From Bacillota bacterium (GTDB lineage: Bacteria > Bacillota > Clostridia > Lachnospirales > Lachnospiraceae), in the NCBI GenBank assembly GCA_023415635.1, contig JAEZJV010000079.1, positions 109,411 to 173,410 on the forward strand: a stretch of 64,000 nt of DNA, in the 5' to 3' direction. Below the pieces are notes generated by a model, which worked only from the letters and a program-made list of their open reading frames with translations, did not search any database and was not told the origin of the DNA. Below are positions 52,800 to 61,063 of this stretch, in pieces; within the stretch, counting starts at the first letter, position 1; the number at the start of each line of letters is the position of its first letter. The position numbers were made by a program, and so were the translations under genes.

Positions 52800-53795
52800 G
52801 TGAACGACTTATTTCATGTATCGGCAGCTCCTCATACCAGGAGCCCGATCACGACTAAAAGTATTATGCGGGATGTCATACTTGCATTAATCCCTGCCGG
52901 ACTATTCAGTATTTATTATTATGGTATTAACGCCCTGACTGTTATTGTTGTTTCAATAGCATCCTGTGTGTTAACAGAATATTTATTCTGTAGATTTATG
53001 AAGAAGCCGCAATCCATAGGAGACTATAGCGCGGTAGTTACAGGACTTCTGCTGGCTTATAACCTGCCTTACAACTTCCCCATCTGGATGACGGTGGTGG
53101 GAGGTATATTCGCCATTCTAATCGTCAAGATGCTCTTCGGCGGAATAGGTCAGAACTTTATGAATCCTGCTTTGGCGGCCCGTGTTTTCCTGCTAATTAG
53201 CTTTCCGGTGAGAATGACTGCTTTTTCAGTGGAGAAAATTACTTCTCCAAATACTTCTGATTACCTGCGCCATGGAGCGGCTACCTTAGATGGTGTTTCG
53301 GGTGCTACTCCGCTTGCAGCAATGAAGGCTGGCGAAGCTGTCGATCTAATGAAGATGTTTGTCGGCAATATTGGAGGAACCATAGGTGAGACCAGTGCCA
53401 TAGCAATCCTGATTGGAGCAGCCTATCTTGTATTCCGCAAGGTGATTTCTTTAAGAATTCCTTTGTCTTACATAGTGACAGTGGTAATTTATGTTATGAT
53501 CTTCGGAGGCAAAGGCTTTGATATGACCTTTATACTCGGTCACCTCCTCGGAGGCGGATTGTTATTGGGAGCCTTCTTCATGGCGACGGATTATGTTACC
53601 AGTCCGATAACTCCTTTAGGACAGATTATTTTCGGTATCAGCCTTGGACTTCTGACAGGCTTATTCCGTCTCCAGGGAAGCACGGCGGAGGGTGTATCCT
53701 ATGCCATCATATTCTGTAATCTGCTGGTTCCTTTGATTGATAAGGCTAGTAAATCCAAAGCCTTCGGAAAGGAGCGTGCGGTTCGTGAAAAATAA
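52800..53795 (+). CDS. rnfD: Rnf complex subunit RnfD
   Basis: This 331-residue membrane subunit has nine or ten helices and the covalent FMN site DGVSGATPLA, in which threonine holds the flavin. The family stretch FGGIGQNFMNPALAARVFL is plain. The start is GTG at 52800 with AAGAGGTG upstream. The C end overlaps the start of rnfG. Confidence 0.96.
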   Translation: MNDLFHVSAAPHTRSPITTKSIMRDVILALIPAGLFSIYYYGINALTVIVVSIASCVLTEYLFCRFMKKPQSIGDYSAVVTGLLLAYNLPYNFPIWMTVVGGIFAILIVKMLFGGIGQNFMNPALAARVFLLISFPVRMTAFSVEKITSPNTSDYLRHGAATLDGVSGATPLAAMKAGEAVDLMKMFVGNIGGTIGETSAIAILIGAAYLVFRKVISLRIPLSYIVTVVIYVMIFGGKGFDMTFILGHLLGGGLLLGAFFMATDYVTSPITPLGQIIFGISLGLLTGLFRLQGSTAEGVSYAIIFCNLLVPLIDKASKSKAFGKERAVREK

Positions 53796-54432
53796 AAAGA
53801 ATTTAATCAAATCTTCATTAATCAGAGATGCCATAGCATTATTCCTGATTACATTAGTATCAGGTTTGGGTCTCAGCTATGTCTACGAAATCACTAAGGA
53901 ACCGATCAAAGCACAGGAAATTCAGAAAAGCATTGAGGCGAATAAAGCAGTATTCACTGACGCTTCTTCCTTTGAAAGGGACGTGGAGCTTATGGAGCTC
54001 GTCAAAGCAACGGAGCTTACATCAATTAACACTGATTATCAGGGCGTAACCATTGATGAAATCAATCAAGCTCTGGATAGCGGCAATAAACTCGCGGGCT
54101 ATATTGTAACGGTTTCCACCTCAGCCGGATATAAAGATGGAATTAAAATTGTATACGGTTATTCCCTGGATGGAAGAGTTACCGGAATAGAGTATCTTGG
54201 GATCAAGGAGACTGCCGGATTAGGCATGAAGGCAGCCGAGCCTGAATTTAAGAATCAATTCCTGAACAAGCAGGTGAAGCAGTTCGTGGTCACTAAGTCA
54301 GGGGCTTCCTCAGAGGAAGATATTGACGCCTTAAGCGGGGCCACGATTACCTCCAGAGCTGTTACCAATGCAATTAATGCAGGAATTGCTTTTGTGACTG
54401 AGAATTCTGCAGAGTTGGGAGGCGAACAATAA
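53785..54432 (+). CDS. rnfG: Rnf complex subunit RnfG
   Basis: This subunit of about 215 residues has one N-terminal membrane helix (about 15-32) and an FMN-binding domain with the flavin-transferase target SGATITSRAV near residue 190, in which the last threonine of SGATIT carries FMN. It faces the outside of the membrane. I chose GTG 53785, ten bases after AAAGGAG; GTG 53776 is also in frame. It overlaps the end of rnfD by 11 bases. Confidence 0.95.
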   Translation: MKNKKNLIKSSLIRDAIALFLITLVSGLGLSYVYEITKEPIKAQEIQKSIEANKAVFTDASSFERDVELMELVKATELTSINTDYQGVTIDEINQALDSGNKLAGYIVTVSTSAGYKDGIKIVYGYSLDGRVTGIEYLGIKETAGLGMKAAEPEFKNQFLNKQVKQFVVTKSGASSEEDIDALSGATITSRAVTNAINAGIAFVTENSAELGGEQ

Positions 54433-55196
54433 TGAATAAATACATCGAACGACTTTATAACGGTATCATCAAAGAGAATCCTACCTTCGTCATCATGCTT
54501 GGTATGTGCCCGACCTTAGCGGTTACGACCTCCGGTAATAACGGACTTTATATGGGGCTTACGACGACTGCAGTCCTGGCAGCTTCCAATCTGCTGATCT
54601 CTGCGCTTCGTAAATTTATCCCGGATAAGGTACGTATTCCGGCCTATATCGTAGTTGTGGCATCCCTTGTTACTATTGTGCAGCTTTTACTGGAGGCATA
54701 TGTACCGGTTGTAAACCGGCTGCTGGGAATCTACATCCCGCTGATCGTAGTGAACTGTATCATTTTAGGTCGTGCGGAATCCTTTGCTGCTAAAAATTCC
54801 ATCGGAGTATCCCTGTTTGATGGAATTGGTATGGGTCTCGGATTTACGGTAGCATTGACTATTATCGGTTCCTTCCGTGAGCTTTTGGGTGCAGGAACTA
54901 TCTTCAGCTATAGAATTACTCCGAAGAGCTTTGAGCCAATTACTATCTTCATCCTGGCTCCGGGTGCTCTCTTTACCCTGGCTATTCTTACAGCGCTTCA
55001 AAACAAGCTGAAAGCACCCTCGGCGACCAATGTTCCGAATAATAAAAGCATCGGCTGTGGAGGTGACTGTTCCCTTTGTGGTGGCAGCATCTGTACGACG
55101 AACCGAAAAGAGATTGCAGCTAAGGACGAGGTGGCAGCTGCGAAGCATACTGCTTCGACAGAAAGTAAAGCCAGTAATATTCAGGATAATAAATGA
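54432..55196 (+). CDS. rnfE: Rnf complex subunit RnfE with cysteine-rich tail
   Basis: This 254-residue integral membrane subunit has six helices in the RnfA/RnfE fold, with MLGMCPTLAVTTS, in which the family cysteine sits, and a second half repeat with NCIILGRAESFA. Unlike textbook RnfE of about 200-230 residues it ends in a soluble tail with a cysteine cluster (CGGDCSLCGGSIC, near 206-218) and a low-complexity Ala/Lys/Ser end. The ATG overlaps the rnfG stop (TAATG). Confidence 0.95.
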   Translation: MNKYIERLYNGIIKENPTFVIMLGMCPTLAVTTSGNNGLYMGLTTTAVLAASNLLISALRKFIPDKVRIPAYIVVVASLVTIVQLLLEAYVPVVNRLLGIYIPLIVVNCIILGRAESFAAKNSIGVSLFDGIGMGLGFTVALTIIGSFRELLGAGTIFSYRITPKSFEPITIFILAPGALFTLAILTALQNKLKAPSATNVPNNKSIGCGGDCSLCGGSICTTNRKEIAAKDEVAAAKHTASTESKASNIQDNK

Positions 55197-55214
55197 TAAG
55201 GAGGATTGAGTTAG

Positions 55215-55787
55215 ATGAAAGAGCTTATAATGATAATTGTAGGATCTGCTCTGGTGAATAACGTCGTTCTAAGTCAATTCTTAGGCTTATGTCCATTCGT
55301 CGGAGTTTCCAAAAGGACCAATACGGCAGCAGGAATGGGTGCGGCGGTTATATTCGTTATTACGGTAGCTTCTGCTCTTTGCAGTGTAATATATTCAAAG
55401 CTTCTTGTACCGCTTGATATGGGGTACCTCCAGACAATCGTATTCATTTTGGTCATCGCCTGTCTGGTACAGTTTGTAGAGCTGGTACTGAAAAAATACA
55501 GTCGTGCATTGTATAACGCACTTGGTGTATATCTTCCGTTAATTACCACCAACTGTGCGGTGCTGGGTGTTGCCTTAATCAACGTCAGTGAAGATTATGG
55601 TTTGATTGCAAGTACGATCAGTGGTTTCGGAACGGCAGCAGGCTTTACGCTTGCTATCGTCATTATGGCAGGTATTCGAGAAAGAATCGAATACAATGAT
55701 ATTACGAAATCCTTTCAGGGTAACCCGATTGTTCTGATTACGGCAGGTCTGATGGCAATGGCATTCTTCGGATTTGCCGGATTATAA
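55215..55787 (+). CDS. rnfA: Rnf complex subunit RnfA
   Basis: This 190-residue membrane subunit pairs with RnfE around a membrane iron-sulphur centre. It has six helices, VLSQFLGLCPFVGVSKR with the conserved cysteine in the first half and LITTNCAVLGVAL in the second. AAGGAGG precedes ATG 55215; the gap to rnfE is 18 bases. Confidence 0.97.
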   Translation: MKELIMIIVGSALVNNVVLSQFLGLCPFVGVSKRTNTAAGMGAAVIFVITVASALCSVIYSKLLVPLDMGYLQTIVFILVIACLVQFVELVLKKYSRALYNALGVYLPLITTNCAVLGVALINVSEDYGLIASTISGFGTAAGFTLAIVIMAGIRERIEYNDITKSFQGNPIVLITAGLMAMAFFGFAGL

Positions 55788-55801
55788 GGGGGGAAGGGAA
55801 G

Positions 55802-56668
55802 ATGAATATACATGTATTACTTTCAAATATGTTTCTTCCGGAGCTCACCCAGTGCTTTGCAGTAATCAGCCTGCAGGGAGTAGCTGTTGCTACCGGAATA
55901 GTTGCCGGTGTAGGCTTGTTTATCGGCTTGTTTCTCGGTTTTGCTGCAAAGACCTTTGAGGTGAAGCAGGATGAACGTGAAATCCAGGTAAGGGAGCTTC
56001 TCCCCGGCGCCAACTGCGGTGGCTGCGGATATCCCGGCTGTGATGGGCTTGCTGCTGCGATTGCAGCAGGTAACGCTCCGGCGAATGCCTGTCCTGTAGC
56101 TAATCAAGAAGCGCATGCAAAGATTGCCGAAGTGATGGGGACCTCAGTGGTAGAGGAAGAGAAGAAGGTAGCCTTCGTCAAATGTGCAGGAACCTGCGAT
56201 AAGACAGAGATTAAATATGAGTATTATGGTGTCCGGGATTGTAAGAAGGCTGCGGTCGTTCCCGGCAAGGGTAATAAAAAATGTTCCTATGGCTGTATGG
56301 GCTTTGGCTCCTGTGTTAAGGTCTGTAGATTTGATGCCATACATATCGTAAATGGCATTGCTGTAGTGGATAAAGAAAAATGTACCGGATGCAGTACCTG
56401 TACCGCACAATGTCCGAACGGTCTGATAGAGTTGGTCCCTGCAGCTGCAAGGCATCTTGTCGTCTGCAGCTCTTATGATAAGGGCAAAGATGTTAAGGCA
56501 GCCTGCCAGACCGGCTGCATCGGCTGTAAACTCTGTGTGAAGGCTTGTGAATTTGATGCCATTCATGTGGAGAATAACCTTGCAACCATCGATTACAATA
56601 AATGTACCAATTGCGGTAAGTGTGCTGTGGTTTGCCCTGTAAAGGTAATTATCGCTGAAAAGGAATAG
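55802..56668 (+). CDS. rnfB: Rnf complex subunit RnfB
   Basis: This 288-residue subunit takes electrons from ferredoxin. One N-terminal helix (about 25-48) anchors it; the Fe-S motif CGGCGYPGC (about residues 75-83) is followed by a DUF-like domain and a set of ferredoxin motifs (CSYGCMGFGSC..C, CTGCSTCTAQC, CIGCKLCVKAC, CTNCGKCAVVC). It is last in the operon, before a clear terminator. Confidence 0.97.
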   Translation: MNIHVLLSNMFLPELTQCFAVISLQGVAVATGIVAGVGLFIGLFLGFAAKTFEVKQDEREIQVRELLPGANCGGCGYPGCDGLAAAIAAGNAPANACPVANQEAHAKIAEVMGTSVVEEEKKVAFVKCAGTCDKTEIKYEYYGVRDCKKAAVVPGKGNKKCSYGCMGFGSCVKVCRFDAIHIVNGIAVVDKEKCTGCSTCTAQCPNGLIELVPAAARHLVVCSSYDKGKDVKAACQTGCIGCKLCVKACEFDAIHVENNLATIDYNKCTNCGKCAVVCPVKVIIAEKE

Positions 56669-56695
56669 CAACACTAATAATTTAACTTCGATTAA

Positions 56696-56727
56696 TCGGG
56701 AGGCCTTAAGGCTTCCCGAATTTTTTA
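56696..56727 (+). terminator. Terminator of the rnf operon
   Basis: TCGGGAGGCCTT pairs with AAGGCTTCCCGA (one G-T-type mismatch), followed by ATTTTTT. Of the rest of the 56669-57177 gap, only an inverted repeat near 56881 stands out. Confidence 0.88.
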
Positions 56728-56880
56728 TCTTATAGCGCACTTTCCAAGCTAATAATACATCGCAGAGTGGCACACCTTGGCTGATACCTGCATGTAACCT
56801 TTGTATTCAGAAGGACATACCGGACAATGCGTAATCTGTTGAAGTAGCCAATTAAAGCTTTAATGCTGACATTTTGCTTT

Positions 56881-56910
56881 GTATACCTGAGGATACATCC
56901 TTTGGTATAC
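56881..56910. promoter_or_regulatory. Inverted repeat GTATACC/GGTATAC
   Basis: GTATACC (56881-56887) and GGTATAC (56904-56910) flank a 16-base spacer about 270 bases before the LacI-type gene. It could be an operator, but the spacing is larger than for usual LacI sites. Confidence 0.25.
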
Positions 56911-57177
56911 AGGTAGCACAGGCCAAAAGCTGGAATTTCATAAGAATTTGTCAGTTTAGGTATTGAAAATGTTATAACATAATGGTAGCAATTACTTCCT
57001 ACTTGAAACTAAAGGGAAAATACTATACTATATAGATAATAATAGGTTTCTTATAAAAGAGATTACCCATTGGTAAACAGAACTGCACGCAAGAATAGGA
57101 TGACTGTCACTTTGTGCAGAACATTTGAACCTCACATAATAACATAATTGCACAAGATAAGGGACGGGTGGCACCAC

Positions 57178-58188
57178 ATGGTTACGATTCATGAACTGTC
57201 CAAGCTTTGCGGAGTATCGGTATCTACTGTCAGTAAGGCCTTGAACGGTTATTCTGATATTAGTGATAGTACGAAAGACTTGGTCATTAAAACAGCAAAT
57301 GAAATGGGATATTTCCCCAATGCAAATGCGAGAGCACTGAAACTGAAGAAGACATATAGTATCGGAGTGTTGCTCAATACGCTCCAAAATATCGGCCTTA
57401 AAAACGAATATTTTGCCCATATATTGGAGGCCTTTAAGGAAGAGACGTCTCAGTATGGATACGACATCACCTTCATTGAGCACTATATTGGTAGAAGAAA
57501 GATGACCTATCTGGAGCATTGTTTATATCGGCATTTTGACGGGGTCTGTATCATGTGTGCAGATTTTGAAAATGAGGAAGTGAACAGACTCGTTAACAGT
57601 GATATCCCCGTGCTTACGATAGATTATGCGTTTCAAAGAGCTTATTCCATTATATCAGATAACTATGGCGGTATGAAGCAGCTGGTCAATTACATCATCC
57701 ATCAGGGACATAGTGATATAGCCTATATCTATGGAGTGAATTCCCTGGTAACAAGGAATCGTGTGGAGAGTTTTATGGAAACGATGCAGGAGAATGGGCT
57801 GACCGTACCTGAGGAGTACCTTAGGGAGAGTCTGTACCGGAATATAGCGATGGCAGAGGAGAATACCATGAAGCTGCTGCACCTTCCTAAAAGACCTACC
57901 TGTATCATCGCACCGGATGATACTTCGGCAATGGGAGTGATAAGCGCTATTCGAAAGAATGGGCTTCAGATAGTGAGAGATATCTCAATTGCCGGCTATG
58001 ACGGTTTGGACACCACACAGTGCTTCGGAAGCAGATTAACTACCGTACGGCAGGAAAGAGATGCAATCGGAAGACAAGCAGCCAGAAAGCTGATCGAGAT
58101 GATAGAAAAGAACGGAGAAGTACCGCTTGATACCGTGTTTATGAAACAAACGCTGATGATTGGTAATTCTGTGAAGAAATTGAACTAA
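57178..58188 (+). CDS. LacI family transcriptional regulator
   Basis: This 336-residue repressor has the LacI helix-turn-helix (TIHELSKLCGVSVSTVSKALNG, residues 2-23) and hinge (NANARAL), then a periplasmic-binding-protein-like effector domain (IGVLLNTLQN, ISIAGYDGLDTT). It should bind a sugar or related small molecule. I chose the ATG at 57178; its ribosome site is weak (GGGTGG). The frame extends upstream to a TTG at 57148 with no better site. It lies 32 bases before the FliD-like gene. Confidence 0.92.
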   Translation: MVTIHELSKLCGVSVSTVSKALNGYSDISDSTKDLVIKTANEMGYFPNANARALKLKKTYSIGVLLNTLQNIGLKNEYFAHILEAFKEETSQYGYDITFIEHYIGRRKMTYLEHCLYRHFDGVCIMCADFENEEVNRLVNSDIPVLTIDYAFQRAYSIISDNYGGMKQLVNYIIHQGHSDIAYIYGVNSLVTRNRVESFMETMQENGLTVPEEYLRESLYRNIAMAEENTMKLLHLPKRPTCIIAPDDTSAMGVISAIRKNGLQIVRDISIAGYDGLDTTQCFGSRLTTVRQERDAIGRQAARKLIEMIEKNGEVPLDTVFMKQTLMIGNSVKKLN

Positions 58189-58220
58189 TCATGAAGTGAT
58201 TTAAGAGGGGAGGAGTTTAC

Positions 58221-59492
58221 ATGCTACAGGTATATAATTATATGCTGGAAAGCTACCCTGTAAAAAGGGAAGTGATGTATCCTGCCCATAAAAGAAGTGA
58301 ACTTAAGAAGGTTTACAATAGTATTGTAAGTATTAGTAAGAGGTCTCCGCTCTATAAGATCAATCTATCAAAGGAGAATCAGGATTATACGATTGGAATA
58401 AAAGAAGCAGCCCTTTACTTAAAAACCAGGCTGCTGGAAATGTCAGACCCGGAAAAATCGGGATTTCAATCAAAAACAGCCATCGTAAGCGATGAGGAGA
58501 TAGTCTCAGCCAAGCTGATAGGCGAAGATGCCGATGGACTCCCTGATACAATGACCTTCCGTGTGGACAAGCTGGCATCAGTTCAGATCAATCTCGGTAA
58601 GGATTTATATGATAATTCGCGGGGATTATCGCCAGGGGCTTATCATTTTAATGTCCAAACCCCCAGTGGTACATATAAACTTACCTTTGTCCAGGAGGAA
58701 CGAGATGAAAACAGGAAAGTCATGAGAAAGCTGGTAAACTATATCAATCATGATCTTCCGGGAGTCAATGCCTCCATTGAGAATAGTGGCTCCTCAGATT
58801 ACAGCCGCATGGTACTGGTCTCGGAGCAGGCAGGAAAAAACGGAGAACCGGCAATGTCCTTTTCTGATGAGGGTTATTTCGGAATCGTGGAGTATTTTGG
58901 ATTGGACAGGGTGGAGAAGCATTCACAACCCGCAGAATTCACCATTAACGATATGAAACATACTACATCGACCAATACCTTTCAGCTTGAGAAACGTTTA
59001 CAAATAACCTTGAACAGTAAAAGTGAGAAGCCGGTAACGATTAAGATCGGACCTAATAGTAAGACTATCCTGACAGCAGTAGAAGGGGTATTGGATACCT
59101 ATAACAGCCTGGTCCGAATTGCTCAGAACCGCACCGTTAACACCCAGGAACATTATAGAGCCTCCAAGCTAATCGGAGAGATGAAAAATCTGGAGAATAC
59201 GTATAAGGAAGAGCTGGATGCCTGTGGAATAAAAACTGACGGAAACGGTTTTTTATCCTTAGATGATTCTTTGGCGGTTCAGGCAGCGGAGGATGGAGGC
59301 TTGGAAAGCCTCTTTACAAGAGAAAACGGATTTATCACCAGACTCATAGAGAAAACGGATTCCATTGCAATAAATCCTATGGAATACTTGGATAAGACGG
59401 TAATAACCTACCCGAACAGGGAAAGTAAGACTTTTCATAACCCATATGTAACATCCATGTATAGTGGTTTGTTCTTCAGCTCTTATTGTTAA
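58221..59492 (+). CDS. FliD-like (flagellar hook-associated protein 2) orphan protein
   Basis: This 423-residue protein resembles the central and C-terminal parts of FliD, the filament cap. Features are LASVQINLGKDLYD and SPGAYHFNVQTPSGTYKLTF near 125-160, KLVNYINHDLPGVNASIENSGSS near 170-195, and the later TILTAVEGVLDTYNSLV with the GNGFLSLDDS stretch. The N-terminal coiled segment that FliD uses to hold the filament is replaced by an unrelated basic region, and the C end is short. No flagellar gene is nearby. GGGGAGGAG precedes ATG 58221. It appears co-transcribed with the LacI regulator. It could be a cap for other appendages, a decayed copy or a new role. Confidence 0.5.
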   Translation: MLQVYNYMLESYPVKREVMYPAHKRSELKKVYNSIVSISKRSPLYKINLSKENQDYTIGIKEAALYLKTRLLEMSDPEKSGFQSKTAIVSDEEIVSAKLIGEDADGLPDTMTFRVDKLASVQINLGKDLYDNSRGLSPGAYHFNVQTPSGTYKLTFVQEERDENRKVMRKLVNYINHDLPGVNASIENSGSSDYSRMVLVSEQAGKNGEPAMSFSDEGYFGIVEYFGLDRVEKHSQPAEFTINDMKHTTSTNTFQLEKRLQITLNSKSEKPVTIKIGPNSKTILTAVEGVLDTYNSLVRIAQNRTVNTQEHYRASKLIGEMKNLENTYKEELDACGIKTDGNGFLSLDDSLAVQAAEDGGLESLFTRENGFITRLIEKTDSIAINPMEYLDKTVITYPNRESKTFHNPYVTSMYSGLFFSSYC

Positions 59493-60741
59493 AATAAGAG
59501 CTTGTTTTTATATATTCACTCGGTGTGATTCCGATTCGTTTTTTAAAGATTCGGCTGAAATAATTGGGATCCTTATAGCCTACCATAAAACAGACTTCCT
59601 TTACGGTTAGATTGGAATTAGTCAGCAGCTCCTTGGCCTTCTTCACTCTGAGCATGGACAGCCAATCAATGAAATTGAAGCCCGTAGTTTTCTTGATTAG
59701 CTTACTGTAATATTGAGGGCTGATATTTACCTGCTCAGCAACGCTTTCCAGAGAGATATCCTCGGTATAATGCGTCTCCAGGTATTCTTTGGTTGCCTTG
59801 ACGATGTGATTGGAATAATCAATATTGCTTTGCACTTTGACATAGCTTGTGATGAGCATGAAGCTGCGATATGCAAATTCAATGAGTTCTTCCCCTTTCA
59901 GACTCATAAACTCCTGGGTGTATCCGATGTAATTAATTAATCTCGCCTCATTCGGACTGTCTAATCCCATCGCGTGGTTTGACAGAATTAGAATCTCCAG
60001 TATTTTATTTCTCTTCGTTTCATCATTAAAGGGTCGAATGAAATTCATAATCAGGTTGAAGTAATCATACGCCTCTGTTTTACGCAGACGGATTGCCTCT
60101 AATAGATGCTGTTCTGTGAGCAGATAATCGAAATGCATATTCTGATCGTTTCGGCTGATATCCTTATAATAGGTGATTTGATTGGATAAACGGAAATACA
60201 GGGAAGAGGAAGCATCAAGGAAGGAAGTGTATATCGTATTGATACTCTGAAGACTGCCTATGCCGACGGAAACCGAATAACCAAAAGTATGTTGGAATTT
60301 CTTTATCAGCCCCTGTGAAAGATCTATACTGTCTCTTCTGTGAGACTGTTCGTCACAAAAGGCATCCTGTGTAAAGAGCAGATAGATTCTGTTGGAAATC
60401 AAAGGCCCCACAAGATAGTTTCGATCTGGGAAGAGACTTTTAATGAAATGATACAGCTCTATTTCGTCAATAGAGGAATCATTTGTACCTGACGTAAGCA
60501 GTTCGGGAATATCAAGCAATAAAACAAAGCCGACTTCACCTAGATGAAAGAGCTTCTGTAAGCAAACGGTTTCCATAGGAAGACAACCGCGAAAAAACAG
60601 GAAAAACATAAAGCTTCTCTCAGCAAAGGAATGACAGTCTTTAGATGAGAGCGTCTGGCTTGAGGTCAGAATATCCAGATGCAGACTATCCCAAAAATCT
60701 TTAGGGTCCGATAAACCTGACTGATTATTCTGACTGTTCAT
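59476..60741 (-). CDS. AraC family transcriptional regulator with divergent GGDEF-like central region
   Basis: This 421-residue protein ends in a double AraC helix-turn-helix (about 315-415: ISLESVAEQVNISPQYYSKLIK, then VKEVCFMVGYKDPNYFSRIFK). The region of about 30-200 is like the PucR/GGDEF-derived middle part of YesN-type regulators (FGYSVSVGIGSLQSI, LDASSSLYFRL). No receiver domain is seen, so it is not a full two-component regulator. I chose the ATG at 60741, seven bases after AGGAGG; the ATG at 60747 touches that site. It overlaps the FliD-like gene by 17 bases, tail to tail. Confidence 0.85.
   Translation of the reverse strand: MNSQNNQSGLSDPKDFWDSLHLDILTSSQTLSSKDCHSFAERSFMFFLFFRGCLPMETVCLQKLFHLGEVGFVLLLDIPELLTSGTNDSSIDEIELYHFIKSLFPDRNYLVGPLISNRIYLLFTQDAFCDEQSHRRDSIDLSQGLIKKFQHTFGYSVSVGIGSLQSINTIYTSFLDASSSLYFRLSNQITYYKDISRNDQNMHFDYLLTEQHLLEAIRLRKTEAYDYFNLIMNFIRPFNDETKRNKILEILILSNHAMGLDSPNEARLINYIGYTQEFMSLKGEELIEFAYRSFMLITSYVKVQSNIDYSNHIVKATKEYLETHYTEDISLESVAEQVNISPQYYSKLIKKTTGFNFIDWLSMLRVKKAKELLTNSNLTVKEVCFMVGYKDPNYFSRIFKKRIGITPSEYIKTSSYFNNKS
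59478..59508 (+). terminator. Terminator embedded in overlapping gene ends
   Basis: AGCTCTTATT (59478-59487) pairs perfectly with AATAAGAGCT (59493-59502), five-base loop, then TGTTTTTA. The FliD-like stop codon is in the loop and the last codons of the convergent AraC gene lie in the stem. Confidence 0.8.
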
Positions 60742-60968
60742 AAGCATACCTCCTCTTTGTAAAGAAATAAATCTGTTTTAATTTATATAATTGTAGCACA
60801 GAATAGTCAAAATTGCGAGTCTAAATTATACCAGTTGTCGATGCAAGTCGAATTATAATCATTATTCAAAAATATACCCCCAGAAGCTATTGCAGAACGC
60901 ATCAGTATCATAGTCTAAGACAGATGGTTCCAAAGTCTTTTACTTCAAATAATTTATTATTTCATAAT

Positions 60969-60989
60969 TTATAACAAAATTGTTATAAT
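60969..60989 (+). promoter_or_regulatory. Palindromic operator over the -10 element of the subtilase gene
   Basis: TTATAACA-AAAT-TGTTATAA (60969-60988) is a perfect palindrome. Its right arm includes TATAAT (60984-60989), part of an extended -10 (TGTTATAAT) about 75 bases before the subtilase start. The rest of the 60742-61063 gap is AT-rich, with no gene. Confidence 0.5.
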
Positions 60990-61063
60990 TTTGCCACATA
61001 AATGCCAATATCGGAGCCTAACATAATAATAGATAATTCTTTACATATACTGGAGATGATAAA

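Noticed and set aside
56144..56773. 209-codon antisense frame over rnfB
   Set aside because: It is opposite the iron-sulphur motifs of rnfB and has no start signal; a shadow frame.
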